Source: Aradus depressus | Lineage: Eukaryota > Arthropoda > Insecta > Hemiptera > Aradidae | Assembly (NCBI GenBank): GCA_963662175.1 | Contig: OY759222.1 | Span: 13,526,222 to 13,590,221 of the forward strand | Reading direction: 5' to 3' | Length of the DNA stretch: 64,000 nucleotides | Shown here: positions 32,590 through 43,600 of the stretch, piece by piece | Layout: each line of letters opens with the position of its first letter | How positions within the stretch are numbered: position 1 is the first letter of the stretch | Notes under the pieces: model-generated | What the model was told of the DNA's origin: nothing | Database searches by the model: none | Seen by the model: only the letters and a program-made list of their open reading frames with translations | Position numbers and translations under genes: made by a program

Positions 32590-32990
32590 TTATTTTCCCA
32601 CCTCCCACTTACTGAATTGCAGCCCAATCGACCGAGGGGAAAGAAGGGTTTCGGGGAGGCTTAACACAAAAACTCTAATAACTGCCGACAAAATAAATGT
32701 ATATACTTGAAATTTCATATTTAAAGTCAACATCGAATGAGGACATAACCTTTCAAATTTCATTGATATCGGTCGAAGGGAAGGGGGAGTCAGAGGACTC
32801 ATCTCAGAAACCCTAATAACTGCTGACGAAACGAATTTACCTACCTAAATTTTGCATGAGGATTTAGGAGGAGCCTTTGTAAGTCAACTTTTCAATATTT
32901 GGGCAAACCATTGAATGTTTTGGATGGGGAGCCAATAGTTAATTGGTTATTTCGATCTGGGGAAGTTCATCTTTAGTGATTCAAAAACAA
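32590..32990 (-). repeat. Dispersed repeat D fragment
   Basis: Complementary D words including AATCGACCGAGGGGAAAG, GCTTAACACAAAAACTC and CTCTAATAACTGCCGAC. Confidence 0.5.
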
Positions 32991-33228
32991 ATGTACTACA
33001 AAAATGTAAAGACATAAGCAACATTTAATTTTTTTAAATTTTTGATAACGTTTTTTCATTAATTTTTTTTTTTTTTAAATATTTCTTTAGTATTCTAAGC
33101 ATATTGATTTTTCCTAATTCCATGTGAATTTTGCTGCACTCTTAAACAACTATATTTGATCAAAAAAACAGAATTACAACAAAACATGAAATTTTCAGAG
33201 TGCGCTTTTGTTTTGTGGAGCAGTGAAA

Positions 33229-33374
33229 TTAGTTATGACTTTTGCCCGGGCTTTAAACAAGGTCATATCGCCTACTTTCCAGATAAAATAAAACTAAGAG
33301 ACCCAGCCGGGTATCGAACCCACCATTTTGAGCTCAGTAAGCAAGCACGGATACCACTGAGCTACTGGCGCCCT
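33229..33374 (-). mobile_element. tRNA-derived SINE, type A, internally deleted
   Basis: Keeps the tail (TTTGCCCGGGCTTTAAAC) and the head (hairpin side TCCAGATAAAATAAAACTAAG, B box GGGTATCGAACCC, CTGAGCTACTGGCGCCC). About 190 bp in the middle is missing. Confidence 0.8.
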
Positions 33375-33690
33375 CTATTAGTTTATATACATTTACAGTA
33401 AGTCTACTAATTATAAGTCCCAGCTGACAGGACTTAGTTGCCTCTGAAATATATGCCCCTATTACTGTAAGCAAACAAGAGTGAAGCACACAAAAAGCTA
33501 ATTGTGAACTTGTGTTAGGTAGGAGGCTATAATTCATTGCTACAAGAAGCACTTCATCCCGCTGTAGCTGCTCAAGTCTCGCACTTCACCTGACAAATAA
33601 CTGGACATGATATAAGCTTTATGGAACATGACTTTTTTTGTTTTTATTGGAGGGGTTGAAGCAATGTTATTCATGTTGATTCATGATGTT
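33375..33690. other. No gene recognised
   Basis: Frames on both strands lack domains. Confidence 0.4.
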
Positions 33691-33694
33691 CCTC

Positions 33695-33773
33695 AGTTTT
33701 TTTTTTACTTCCCCTTCTATACGAAGTAGGGGAACTTATGTAATCGCTCAAAAATTCGATGTAGAGTTTTCAA
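33695..33773 (-). repeat. Dispersed repeat D, split by the intact LINE
   Basis: CTATACGAAGTAGGGGAACTT, then TCGCTCAAAAATTCGATG and GTAGAGTTTTCAA. It continues after the LINE at 38589 with AGAGTTTTCAATGGAATTTC. Confidence 0.7.
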
Positions 33774-33974
33774 AAAAGGCCTTTTAATTGAATTAAATTT
33801 AATTAATTGAATTGACTCCGACTTATTTTTGTATTTCTTTTTTTTTTTTATTTTATTTATTGTTTTAGTGTGTGTTATTTTGATATTTTCTTTTTCGAAT
33901 GCAAGGTTATCAATCTTATCTCTAAATTAGCAATTCTGGAGACTTATATACCTACTCTTAATTCGTGACGTCAC

Positions 33975-34060
33975 AAGGAAACCTGGGTGTCCGAGGGAGC
34001 TAAGGCGCTGCTTGGAGTGCAGAAGGTACCCGGTTCGAAACCAGCCAGTCGTTTTATTTT
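33975..34060 (+). promoter_or_regulatory. tRNA-like block in LINE 5' UTR (possible pol III promoter)
   Basis: GTCCGAGGGAGCTAAGGCGC resembles the D-arm/A-box of serine and leucine tRNAs and CCGGTTCGAAACC matches a B box. Between them CTGC-TTGGAGT-GCAG forms a 4 bp stem with a 7-base loop whose centre is GGA (a serine anticodon). A T run follows after CCAGTCG. It lies inside the TSD-bounded unit, so it moved with the LINE. Function is inferred. Confidence 0.55.
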
Positions 34061-34122
34061 GTTTATTATTTTTTTTTTTACTTTTTTTTCTTAAAATTTT
34101 TTTTTTTTATTTATTTTTTTAA

Positions 34123-35352
34123 ATGGGAAAGAAGAGACCGAGACGTTGTGCACCTTCCCCGTCTTCCCCAACGACCAACAGGACCAGAAAAAAATCTACC
34201 GGTTCTCTACATAGTGAACCAACCGCGACAACAACCACCCACAACCCATTCTCACCACTGTCAGTGGATGATGAAGACAGACAGCCAAGTCAACAGCAAC
34301 CACAGGAAAAACCGAAGCCCCCACCGATCTTCATCCGCGGTATTAGAGAGTTCACCGAAACTTGCAAACTAATCAAATCAGTCATAAAACCAGGACAATT
34401 TATATGTCAAACAAACACAAAAAAGACTAAAATACTGGTTTCAACTCCCGAGGACTATAGAATTCTAATACAAGAATTGCGGAAGTCCAAGATGGACTTT
34501 CACACCTACCAACTGAAGGAAGACCGAGCATATAGGGTCGTGCTGAGGCATCTGCACCCGACGACGCCCATTGATCTCATTAAAAGAGAACTAGAAGAGA
34601 TCGGGTTCACAGTTCGGAACGTGGCGGGAGTGAGACACCCAGTCAATAAGGTGGCACTGCCATTGTTCTTTGTGGATTTAGAACCTAAGGACAACTACAA
34701 AGAAATCTTCAATGTAACTACCCTGGTCTACACAAAGATCAAGGTGGAGGAGCCCCACAAGAGGCAGGACATCCCACAGTGCCACCGATGTCAGGAATAC
34801 GGACATACCAAAGGCTACTGCAGCCATCCCGTCCGTTGCGTAAAGTGCGCCGGTAACCACCCAACAGAGACGTGTAGGAAGCCAGCAGATATCCCCGCCA
34901 AATGCGTGCTCTGCAACGGAGAACACCCAGCTTGCTACAGGGGCTGCACAGTTTACAGAGACCTGCAGCGCCTCAAAAGGACCAGTCCTAAGGCTGCCAA
35001 GCCGGCCCCCCTATACCCACACTCCAGCGACATCACCCGACAGGGACCAGCCACGATCCTTCCAACTCCACCAGCTCGCCTCTCTCAGGTGTTGCCAGGA
35101 CCAACTCGACCCACACCCTCAGCTCCTCAAGCCTCACCAGGATCTCACCAACAACCATCTTCAGCGTCCTACTCCCAGATGATGCGTGGTAGGGCCGCGC
35201 CACCTCAGTCTTCATTCATCCCAGCACCTCCCTCCGCTTCAGACCTGACTTCCATCCTTACTTCCTTTATGGCCAAAATTCAGGAGATGTTCACGCAAAT
35301 GTTCACTCTCCTGACAGCATCCATGACCTCACTTCCCAATAGACCCCAATGA
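34123..35352 (+). CDS. LINE ORF1, gag-like nucleic-acid-binding protein
   Basis: This 409-residue protein should bind the LINE RNA and form the transposition particle, as ORF1 proteins of Jockey-type elements do. The N-terminus is basic and rich in proline, serine and threonine (residues 1-70). A middle region (about 75-215) precedes three zinc knuckles at about 218-275: CHRCQEYGHTKGYC, CVKCAGNHPTETC and CVLCNGEHPACYRGC. The rest is a proline/serine-rich linker and a short hydrophobic C-terminus. The stop overlaps the next start (ATGA), so ORF2 is probably made by stop-and-restart. The start at 34123 is the first ATG after a long T-rich leader, in GGGAAAG context (AAATGGGAAAG). No frame damage is seen. 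Confidence 0.88.
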   Translation: MGKKRPRRCAPSPSSPTTNRTRKKSTGSLHSEPTATTTTHNPFSPLSVDDEDRQPSQQQPQEKPKPPPIFIRGIREFTETCKLIKSVIKPGQFICQTNTKKTKILVSTPEDYRILIQELRKSKMDFHTYQLKEDRAYRVVLRHLHPTTPIDLIKRELEEIGFTVRNVAGVRHPVNKVALPLFFVDLEPKDNYKEIFNVTTLVYTKIKVEEPHKRQDIPQCHRCQEYGHTKGYCSHPVRCVKCAGNHPTETCRKPADIPAKCVLCNGEHPACYRGCTVYRDLQRLKRTSPKAAKPAPLYPHSSDITRQGPATILPTPPARLSQVLPGPTRPTPSAPQASPGSHQQPSSASYSQMMRGRAAPPQSSFIPAPPSASDLTSILTSFMAKIQEMFTQMFTLLTASMTSLPNRPQ

Positions 35353-38039
35353 CGTCTCCTTCTCACCGCTCTTTAACCATCCTTCTCTGGAACGCTAATG
35401 GCCTCCATAACCATAGAAATGAACTTGACATACTATTACACGACAGACAAGTAGACATTGCACTTATAACAGAGACAAGACTAACCTCCAGGAAGCAGTT
35501 TGCTGTTCCTGACTATGCCACATACAGGACGGACCACCCCGACGGTAGAGCCCATGATGGCACTGCAGTCCTTGTCCGTCACTCCCTCTCCTACAATAGC
35601 CTCCCACCTTACTCTGAAGATCACATCCAGGCTACGTCCATTTCCATTGCCCTCTTTCCTTTTCCTCTAACAGTGTCAGCAGTGTATTGTCCACCAAACC
35701 AACCTACCTCCACCCAACAGTTCTCATCCTTTTTCCACACCCTTGGTCCCAGATTCCTTTCCGGTGGTGACTACAACGCGAAGCACCCTCAGTGGGGCAG
35801 TAGAGTTGCTAATCAGAGAGGCCGAGTCCTTAACCGCTTCCTTTCCACAAACAACTATGGCTTCCTATCCCCAGATTCCCCCACCTACTGGCCAACCGAT
35901 CCCAATAGACTCCCAGATCTGCTGGACTTTTTCGTTTCTCAGAATCTGGGAGCCCTATACTCTTCCATCTCCCGTCTCGACGACCTTTCATCCGACCACA
36001 GTCCTGTTCTTCTTACTCTCAGTCTGCAACCCATCCCAAAACCTCTTTACCCCTCCCTAATCCAAGGCCCAATTGACTGGCACCTTTTTCGAACAACCTT
36101 AGAAAATTCCATAGACCTAAAAATCTCTCTAAAAATCCCGGAAGACCTAGATGATACAGTCCAACACCTCATCACTTCTATCCAGGAAAGCGTATGGAAA
36201 GCTTCCATTCAGTTACCTCGCAGAGCTCCTCCCAGAAATCACCCCCTCCCCACCGACATCCTCGACCTTATCTCCTCCAAACGCCGTGCCCGAGCCACCT
36301 GGCAAAGGACGCGTTATCCTTCTGACCGCTCAAACTATACCCGCCTCACTCGACTCCTCAAAGAAAAGTTGTCATCCTACCGTTCCGAAAATTACAATTC
36401 CTACCTAGCTTCCTTGTCAACTCATGATAAATCTCTCTGGTCCACTACAAAAAAAATCCTGAAGTATCACACCCCTTCCCCTCAAATACGCCGAGATGAT
36501 GGCTCTTGGGCTGCATCGGATAGGGACAAATCCGATATTTTTGCATCCCATCTCCAAAAAACATTCACCCCACATCCTGATCCTCTGTTCCTTTCTTCAG
36601 AAGTTCAAGAGTTCCTAGACTCTCCCCTACAACTTTCGCTACCTCCGAAACCAGTCCATCCTTCAGAAGTCATCCATTTCATAAAGTCACTTTCCTCCAA
36701 AAAGTCCCCCGGTTATGACCTCATTACAGGAAACATCCTCAACCACCTTCCTAAAAAAGCCATCCTTTTCCTAACATATATTTACAATAGCGTCTTTAGA
36801 ATCACCTATTTCCCTACTGTCTGGAAGTTCTCTGACATTATCCTAATCCTGAAACCCGGCAAACCACCCAATTCCCCAGCATCCTATCGACCAATCAGCC
36901 TCCTTCCCATCCTGTCTAAAATCCTGGAGAGAATAATCCTCAAAAGGATATACCCCATCCTAGAATCGCAAAACATAATCCCAAACCACCAGTTCGGCTT
37001 CAGATCTGGTCACTCTACTGTCCAGCAGGGTCTTCGCCTTGTGGATCGCATTTCTTCAGCTTTGGAAAACAAAAGTTATTGTACAGGTGCTTTTCTGGAC
37101 GTGGCGCAAGCCTTCGACCGGGTTTGGCACCCTGGCCTACTCTTCAAGCTGAAGCACCTGCTTCCCCACACATATTACCTTGTCCTCAGATCCTACCTCT
37201 CTGACCGCTTCTTCAGGGTGCGTCAGGGTTGCGAACATTCTGACTATAAACCTGTAGAGGCTGGTGTTCCTCAAGGAAGTGTCCTGGGACCAGTCCTTTA
37301 CACTGTGTACACTGCTGATATTCCCACCAACCCTAATACTCTTCTAGCTACCTTCGCGGATGATACCGCTATCCTCTCCACCAATCCTGATCCTATCATT
37401 GCCTCCCAAAATCTGCAAAAGCATCTCCACGATATGGAAAGCTGGTGTAGGTTGTGGAGAATAAAAGTCAATGAGGAGAAATGTGTCCACATCACCTTCA
37501 CCCTCAGACGGCAATTATGTCCTCCAGTCCTGTTCAACAATGTACCAATTCCCATTTCGAACCAAGTACGCTATCTTGGGTTCTACCTGGACAGCCGACT
37601 AACTTGGAACCCCCATACTCGACTGAAACGCCAAGAACTGAACAGACGATTTGGACAACTATACAGACTTCTTAACAGAAAATCCAAACTGTCTACAGAG
37701 AACAAACTTACTATATACAAGACAATTATACGACCGATATGGACGTATGGACTTGAGCTATGGGGCTCAGCCAAGTCATCAAACATCAAGCGGATCCAAT
37801 CCTTTCAATCCAAAGTCCTTAGAATCATTGTAGATGCTCCCTTTTTTGTTTCCAACCTTACACTCCATAACGACCTCAAAGTTCCTTTTGTCCAAGACCT
37901 CATCAAATCCCGTTTTTCCAAGTTCCACACCAACCTCTCCTTCCACCATAATCCTCTTGCCAAATCCTTATCATCACAATCTCATCCGCATAATCCTCCA
38001 AGAAGGCTGAGGCGGCGTTGGCCTCGCGATCTTCTTTAA
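35349..38039 (+). CDS. LINE ORF2, endonuclease and reverse transcriptase
   Basis: This 896-residue polyprotein should nick the target and copy the RNA there (target-primed reverse transcription). Residues about 5-230 form an AP-type endonuclease: LLWNANGL, ITETRL, GGDYNAKH and the catalytic SSDHSPV near 215. The reverse transcriptase spans about 480-760: LILKPGKPP and YRPISLLP near 500, FGFRSGHST, then FLDVAQAFDRVWH, GVPQGSVLGP and the catalytic FADD near 668. The C-terminal part has YLGFYLD, WNPHTRLKRQ and IWTYGLELWGSA, ending RRWPRDLL. All catalytic blocks are intact. No RNase H domain is seen, as usual for Jockey. Confidence 0.92.
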   Translation: MTSPSHRSLTILLWNANGLHNHRNELDILLHDRQVDIALITETRLTSRKQFAVPDYATYRTDHPDGRAHDGTAVLVRHSLSYNSLPPYSEDHIQATSISIALFPFPLTVSAVYCPPNQPTSTQQFSSFFHTLGPRFLSGGDYNAKHPQWGSRVANQRGRVLNRFLSTNNYGFLSPDSPTYWPTDPNRLPDLLDFFVSQNLGALYSSISRLDDLSSDHSPVLLTLSLQPIPKPLYPSLIQGPIDWHLFRTTLENSIDLKISLKIPEDLDDTVQHLITSIQESVWKASIQLPRRAPPRNHPLPTDILDLISSKRRARATWQRTRYPSDRSNYTRLTRLLKEKLSSYRSENYNSYLASLSTHDKSLWSTTKKILKYHTPSPQIRRDDGSWAASDRDKSDIFASHLQKTFTPHPDPLFLSSEVQEFLDSPLQLSLPPKPVHPSEVIHFIKSLSSKKSPGYDLITGNILNHLPKKAILFLTYIYNSVFRITYFPTVWKFSDIILILKPGKPPNSPASYRPISLLPILSKILERIILKRIYPILESQNIIPNHQFGFRSGHSTVQQGLRLVDRISSALENKSYCTGAFLDVAQAFDRVWHPGLLFKLKHLLPHTYYLVLRSYLSDRFFRVRQGCEHSDYKPVEAGVPQGSVLGPVLYTVYTADIPTNPNTLLATFADDTAILSTNPDPIIASQNLQKHLHDMESWCRLWRIKVNEEKCVHITFTLRRQLCPPVLFNNVPIPISNQVRYLGFYLDSRLTWNPHTRLKRQELNRRFGQLYRLLNRKSKLSTENKLTIYKTIIRPIWTYGLELWGSAKSSNIKRIQSFQSKVLRIIVDAPFFVSNLTLHNDLKVPFVQDLIKSRFSKFHTNLSFHHNPLAKSLSSQSHPHNPPRRLRRRWPRDLL

Positions 38040-38588
38040 TTTGTATTATATATATATTTTTTTTTATTTTAATATTTTTTTTATCTATTTTTTATTTATT
38101 ATTATTATTATTATTTTTTCTTTTTTCTTCTTCACACGCCATTTTTAAGGGAGTGCTGGTGATGACCGGATTCTCCCCTCACGCCTCTCTGTCCTTTCGA
38201 CGCCCCACCTCCTGGTCTTCCTCCACTGCTGGACAGTGGATGGTTGGCCAGTGTGGTGGGAGGGTCAGCGCTGGTCTCCCGCCGCCTCCTCCCCCTCTCC
38301 ACTAGTTGCAGAGTGGTATATGGCAGTGTGCGGGAGTCCTACTGGTGCTGTCCTCGTCGATTTTCTTATATTTTTAGTTATTTTATTTAGTTATTTTTAC
38401 TTTATTTTATTTTTATTTTCTTTATTTTATCTTTCATTTTATTATGTATTCTGTTTATTATTTTTGTATATGTTTGCTTATTGTATTATTTATTATTTTA
38501 TCATGTCATCTTAGTCATCCCTTCTGCTTATTGTTATTGTTTGTACAGATTGTAGAATAAATAAATAAAAAAAAATAAATAAAAAAAA
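38040..38588 (+). other. LINE 3' UTR and A-rich tail
   Basis: T-rich, with a GC-richer insert at 38140-38330 (GATTCTCCCCTCACGCCTC and CTCCACTGCTGGAC) and a (AATA)n/(A)n end. The CTCCCCTCA motif also appears in the sister family at 10380-10440, so it may be a conserved recognition element. Confidence 0.65.
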
Positions 38589-38644
38589 AGAGTTTTCAAT
38601 GGAATTTCATATTTTTTGAACTGATTCCAAAATTTAAAAAAAAA

Positions 38645-39996
38645 ATGTGAGTGAAGCGGTACTGACGAGAATTGATCAGTGTCTAAAACAACTATCTTAA
38701 ACTTCAAAAGTACGAATAAATTGCCAGAAGAGAAACAACCATTAACTGTTGATACTCTTTCCGTATCATTCAAAGATAATATAAAATTCCTAGGTCTCCA
38801 TATTGATACGAAACTTACATGGGCTGAACATACGGCTATTAACGGTAAGAAACTGAGTTCCGTTTGCTTCTTACTTCGAAATCTTAAAAAGATCATGCCA
38901 AAGGAAACGTTAACTACTCTCTATTACGCCTATTTCCACTCCATAATCAGTTACGGTTTAATACATTGGGGATCATGTAGCTCGAGTATTAATATTTTCA
39001 GACTTCAGAAAAAAGCATTAAGAATTATAAACAATATTACTCAAAGAACAAGCTGCAGAGAAATATTTAAACAACTTAAAATCCTGCCTTTGCCATCGCT
39101 GTTTATATTTGAAACATTAATGGTTATTAGGAAAAATAGAAATATTTTCCCTCGCAACAATACTAGTCACGATTACGATACCAGGAAGAAAGAAGACTTT
39201 CGAATAACTAAACATTGCTCTTCTCTTTTTGAAAAAAGTGTAACTAATAAAGGAATTAATTTATTTAATGTCCTCCCCCACTTCTTGAAGTCAATAGATA
39301 CAACAAAAAAATTTAAATTTCAACTAAAAATGTTCATGTTAGAGGAAACCCTTGACACGGAAACGGAATTTTATTCTCACTGTTCAAAAAGAATAATATA
39401 ATCACAATAAAGAATCGTTTTTCATATCCAAAATCATTATTTGATACAAAGCTTTCATTTTTATATTTTGGGCAGAGTTCCTCCACACCTTAAAAGTCAG
39501 TCCAATGTTCGTTATTGTTTTATTTATTCATTTATATATATTTTTTTTATTTTAGACATTTTCATACATTCATTTGTAATTGACTAATATATATATATAT
39601 TATTTTTCATATATTGTTATAGTTACATTGTGTTCTTTCTTTTCTGTATCTCGCCACATTGGGACCTGATGATGGGACCTAAGAACGTCCTGTAACATCG
39701 TTGGGGGATAAAGACACATCCGAAGAGTTTTTTTTGAAAAATAGTTATCTTAATTTGTATTAAATTGAAAAATGTGTCTACTTATTATGAACGTATCTTG
39801 TATTATTATTATTATTTGATATATACCCATATATTTTTAAGTATTTATTTGTACAGTTTTTATTAATTTCATTTTACTTTTTAATGTTTTTTATGTTACT
39901 ACTAATCATAGATGTGTTAGACTCAAGTAGTTATATATCTAATATATAAGCTATCTTAATGTATAAATTCATTTGACGTATCCTATTACCATGTAT
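38645..39996 (+). mobile_element. LINE-2, 5'-truncated, 5' piece of a split copy
   Basis: Contains the last 240 codons of a reverse transcriptase ORF and the 3' UTR, which continues past the nested insertions at 45006-45037. The 3' UTR holds CCTGATGATGGGACC, CATCGTTGGGGGATAAAGACAC and TTAATGTATAAATTC. The same 3' end recurs at least seven times in the window. Confidence 0.8.
38679..39401 (+). CDS. LINE-2 reverse transcriptase, C-terminal part
   Basis: This 240-residue frame is the distal part of a non-LTR reverse transcriptase ORF. The thumb-type motif KFLGLHIDTKLTWAEH lies at about residues 33-48. SYGLIHWGSCS sits near 90-100, followed by RLQKKALRIINN, and YDTRKKEDFRI is near 165. The catalytic FADD block lies upstream of the truncation and is missing, so the protein cannot be active. 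The frame is otherwise clean, suggesting a fairly young insert. The called ATG is only the first internal methionine. Fragments of the same coding end are found at 6490, 8280, 15515, 49620 and 57900. Confidence 0.75.
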   Translation: MSKTTILNFKSTNKLPEEKQPLTVDTLSVSFKDNIKFLGLHIDTKLTWAEHTAINGKKLSSVCFLLRNLKKIMPKETLTTLYYAYFHSIISYGLIHWGSCSSSINIFRLQKKALRIINNITQRTSCREIFKQLKILPLPSLFIFETLMVIRKNRNIFPRNNTSHDYDTRKKEDFRITKHCSSLFEKSVTNKGINLFNVLPHFLKSIDTTKKFKFQLKMFMLEETLDTETEFYSHCSKRII

Positions 39997-40235
39997 GAAA
40001 ACTGACATTATTGCAGACATATTGTGAAATAATTCAAATGGACTTGAAAAATAAAATAAAACTTGTTTATTTAATATATTGTCTAATTTCACTAACTATA
40101 TCTACATGGGAGTACTTTCGGTATTTCTACCATCCTCAGCCAAAAGCATAAGAGATAAGACTGATCTGAGATAAGTCTTATCTCTTATGCTTTTGGCTGA
40201 GGATGGTAGAAATACCGAAAGTACTCCCATGTATA
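39997..40235. mobile_element. Palindromic insert, left part (14 bp TSD)
   Basis: Together with 44929-44991 this forms a roughly 298 bp insert flanked by CTATTACCATGTAT (39983-39996 and 44992-45005), which splits LINE-2. The arms are 122 bp: 40041-40162 pairs with 40174-40235 plus 44933-44992 with one mismatch, leaving an 11-base loop (40163-40173). A 44 bp unpaired lead (39997-40040) is present on the left only. No coding capacity. Confidence 0.8.
40103..40233. repeat. Perfect 60 bp-arm palindrome
   Basis: 40103-40162 is exactly complementary to 40174-40233, from TACATGGGAGTAC to GATAAGACT. It would extrude as a cruciform or form a long RNA hairpin. It is the uninterrupted inner part of the palindromic insert. 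Confidence 0.92.
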
Positions 40236-40454
40236 TGTTGGGGTCACCAATTGTTGGGGTCACCAATTGTTGGGGGCTTAATTCTAATAATATTAATACC
40301 CAACACATTTATTTGGGGACATCAACTTTAATCGAAACAAGCTTGTACAAAGGTTTCTTGAGGACTGACTTGGATGCACCTGTCGGCCGTAAATGGAAGC
40401 TGTATGGTGAGTTCCTAAATCCATGTTGGATCCTCCGATACATAGGTCGCTACA
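40236..40454 (-). repeat. Gypsy 3' LTR
   Basis: In element orientation it runs from TGTAGCGACC to CCCCAACA. It includes AATAAATGTG as a likely polyadenylation signal and two tandem 16 bp units (ATTGGTGACCCCAACA) at its end. It appears identical to the 5' LTR. Confidence 0.9.
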
Positions 40455-40468
40455 ATACTCCTTCCTCA
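40455..40468 (-). promoter_or_regulatory. Polypurine tract
   Basis: In element orientation GAGGAAGGAGTAT abuts the TG of the 3' LTR, the expected primer for plus-strand DNA synthesis. Confidence 0.75.
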
Positions 40469-40651
40469 GTTACTAAGTAACGACACAAGGCAACCTGACA
40501 GCCCCATTTATGGCAAAGAGAAAAAAAAAAAATATATAGATATTGTAAACAACATAAAACATAGTATACAATGTATAACATAGTGTGTAACATAAAATGT
40601 TCAGAAATTAGAAAAACTTATGCGTATAACTTTTCACAACACTTATCTCAC

Positions 40652-43600
40652 TTATCGTCTGGTATGTTTCTCTCTTGCCTGTAGCTCGTCAAGAAAACGT
40701 CGTGGGAAATGAACAATTCTGCCACTGCGGGACGACTTTTGTTGCTGATGCTCGGCAAGGGTTGTTGGAGGTATCTTTGTTGTGCTCGTCTTTGGTTGTA
40801 ATTTTTTCGTGCCCGTACCCTCACTGAACGTGTCACTATGATCTAATCCAGTTACCATTAAATGTGCAGGTTTTAGTCTATCCACAGATATGTTGGTGTC
40901 CTTGTTTTTAATTCTAAGGGTGAAATATTTATCTTGTCGAACGATTACCTCAAATGGCCCTTCATATGGTGGTTCCAAAGACTTTTTGACACGATCTACT
41001 CGTAAAAATACGTGTGAGCACGAGTCCAAAGCCTTATGCCTGAACAGTGATTTGTTGCAAGCTTTACGTGAATCCATTGGTCTTAATTGTGCCATATATT
41101 GTTGAAGATCAGACACAAAATTGTCTGTATTCACAGGAAGTGACGATGGATCAAAAAATTCTCCTGGGATTCTTATCGTAGTCCCATAAACCATTTCTGC
41201 GATGGAATGTTGCGAACCATCCCTTAATGCTGTACGCATTCCTAACAAGACTGTAGGTAAACTATCTGTCCATGTCGGATTATTCTGAGCCCTAATTGCG
41301 GCTTTTAAAGTCCTGTGTAAGCGCTCCACCTTACCGTTCGATTGCGGATGATAAGGTGTCGTATGCTGTATTTTTGCTCCACATAACGAAGCTAAATTGG
41401 TAAAAAGTTCACTAACAAATTGTCGGCCTTGGTCAGTTACTATGGAAGCTGGCGCTCCAAACCTTGCGATCCAATTACTATAAAATAATTTTGCAATTGT
41501 TTCTGCAGTATTATTAGCCATAGGAATTACTTCCATCCAACTCGTAAATCGGTCGATACAGGTCATGCAGTAAATATTTCCTTGTGAGGGTGGCAATGGC
41601 CCAATGACGTCCACATGAACGACACTAAATCGTCCATCCGGTGGTTCGAACGTCCCTATTTCTGACCTTGTATGGCGTGACACTTTGTTGCGTTGACAAC
41701 TCAAGCAACTTTGAGTCCATTTTCTAATATCATTTTTGATGGCTGGCCATATGAATTTTGACGTTATTTGTTTCACTGTTGTTTTGACTCCTGGATGTGC
41801 CAAATTATGGATTTGCTTAAATATTTCGTAGCGAAACGCTTCTGGGATGTAGGGTCGGATATTGTTCGTAGCTACATCGCACCAGAGAGGCTTTTTTGAC
41901 ATTATGTTGCATTGTTTCATATTTAAACTGGAGTCTTGTAATAATGTTGGTAATTCCTGATCATTTTCTTGATTGCGAGCAATTTCTTCATAGTCAATTA
42001 CTGAAACTTCTTCAAGTCTTGAAAACGTGTCGGCCACTATGTTAGCTTTTCCACTAATATGTCGAATGTCGGTTGTAAACTGCGAAATATATTGTAAGTG
42101 GCGTACTTGACGTGGCGATGCTTTATCATTTTTCTGGAAGAATGCATATGTAATAGGCTTATGATCGGTAAATATTGTAAATGTTTGTGCCTCCAGTAGA
42201 TGCTTAAATTGTTTAATTGCCAAATAAATTGCTAATAATTCCTTGTCGTAAGCACTATAGGCTTTTTGAGCATCATTTAATTTTTTGGAATAAAAAGCGA
42301 TAGGTTTCCATCCGGATTGTTCGTGCTGCTGTAATACAGCTCCCACTGCTATATCAGACGCATCAGTAAAAACCGCCAGCGGAAATCGTGAATCTGGAAA
42401 AGTTAGGAGTGTAGCATCTACTAAATCATCTTTACAGCGTTCAAATTGTTGTATAGCCTCCTTAGTCCAGACTATTTTAGTTTTATCATTTTTCTTGGAA
42501 CCTTTTAAGTAGTCATGAAGGATAGCCTGAGTTTCCGCTGCATTTCTTATATATCGTCTATAAAAGTTAATGACACCTAGAAATGCACGAAGTTGTTGTA
42601 CTGTCTCTGGTAATTTAAAATCTCTGATTGCCTTTACCTTCTCAGGTACTGGTCTGGAACCATCTTGCGTGATCAAGTAGCCCAAAAATTGTAATTCTTC
42701 AACACCTAACTCTGATTTTGAAGCATTGATGCGGAGACCAAAACGTTGTAGTCGTTCAAAAATAAGACGAAGATGTTCACAGTGTTCTTCTTCCGTAGCT
42801 GAAGCGACCAGGATGTCATCCATGAACGGAAAAACAAAATCCAAACCATGAAACACTGTGTTAATAAATCGTTGGAAGGTGGAAGGGGCATTCCTGAGAC
42901 CAAAACTCATAACGTTGAATTCGTATAAACCAAAAGGTGTAATTATAGCCGTTTTGCTTTTGTCTTCCTCTGCTATCGGAATTTGGTAGTATGCTTTATG
43001 TAAATCTATTTTAGAAAAAATAGTAGCTCCATTTAATATGTGATGGAAGTCTTCTATGCGAGGTATAGGATATCTATCTGGTACGGTCTTGGCATTTAAT
43101 AAGCGATAATCACCACAAGGACGGATAGATCCATCTTTTTTATCAACTACATGTAACGGACTTGCCCATTCTGAACTCGATGGTCGGATAATATTTTGAT
43201 CCAACATAAATTGAAATTCCCGTTTGGCCTGTTGTAATCGTTTAGGAGCGAGAGGTCTTGCCTTACAATGCACTGGAGATCCTGTGGTGGTGATATAGTG
43301 TTGAATATTATGTTTCGTGTGATTGGGCGAAAATGATGGCTTCGTTAATTCAGGGTATAAGGTGAACAGATGTGCAAACTTTGCTTGAGACTTATTTATT
43401 GTGCTAATGACTTCGTTTCCTGATACAGCCAGTACACTACCTGAAGTGCTAAGTTTAGTGACTGCATCAATTAATCTATGTTTATGTAAGTCAATCAATA
43501 AGTTAAAATGATTCAAGAAATCTGCACCAATTATCCCTCGAGTTATGTCAGCTTTTATAAATAACCACCTAAATTCACGACGAAGTCCTAGATCCAGTGT

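Larger units (their letters stand above)
33774..38588 (+). mobile_element. Full-length Jockey-like LINE, 11 bp TSD
   Basis: The 4815 bp unit is flanked by AGAGTTTTCAA at 33763-33773 and 38589-38599, inside a D repeat. It has a 5' UTR with a tRNA-like block, two long ORFs joined by an ATGA overlap, a 550 bp T-rich 3' UTR and an A-rich tail of (AATA)n type at about 38560-38588. Both ORFs are uninterrupted, so the copy is recent and potentially able to move. The order gag-like, then endonuclease plus reverse transcriptase, fits the Jockey clade. Confidence 0.88.
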
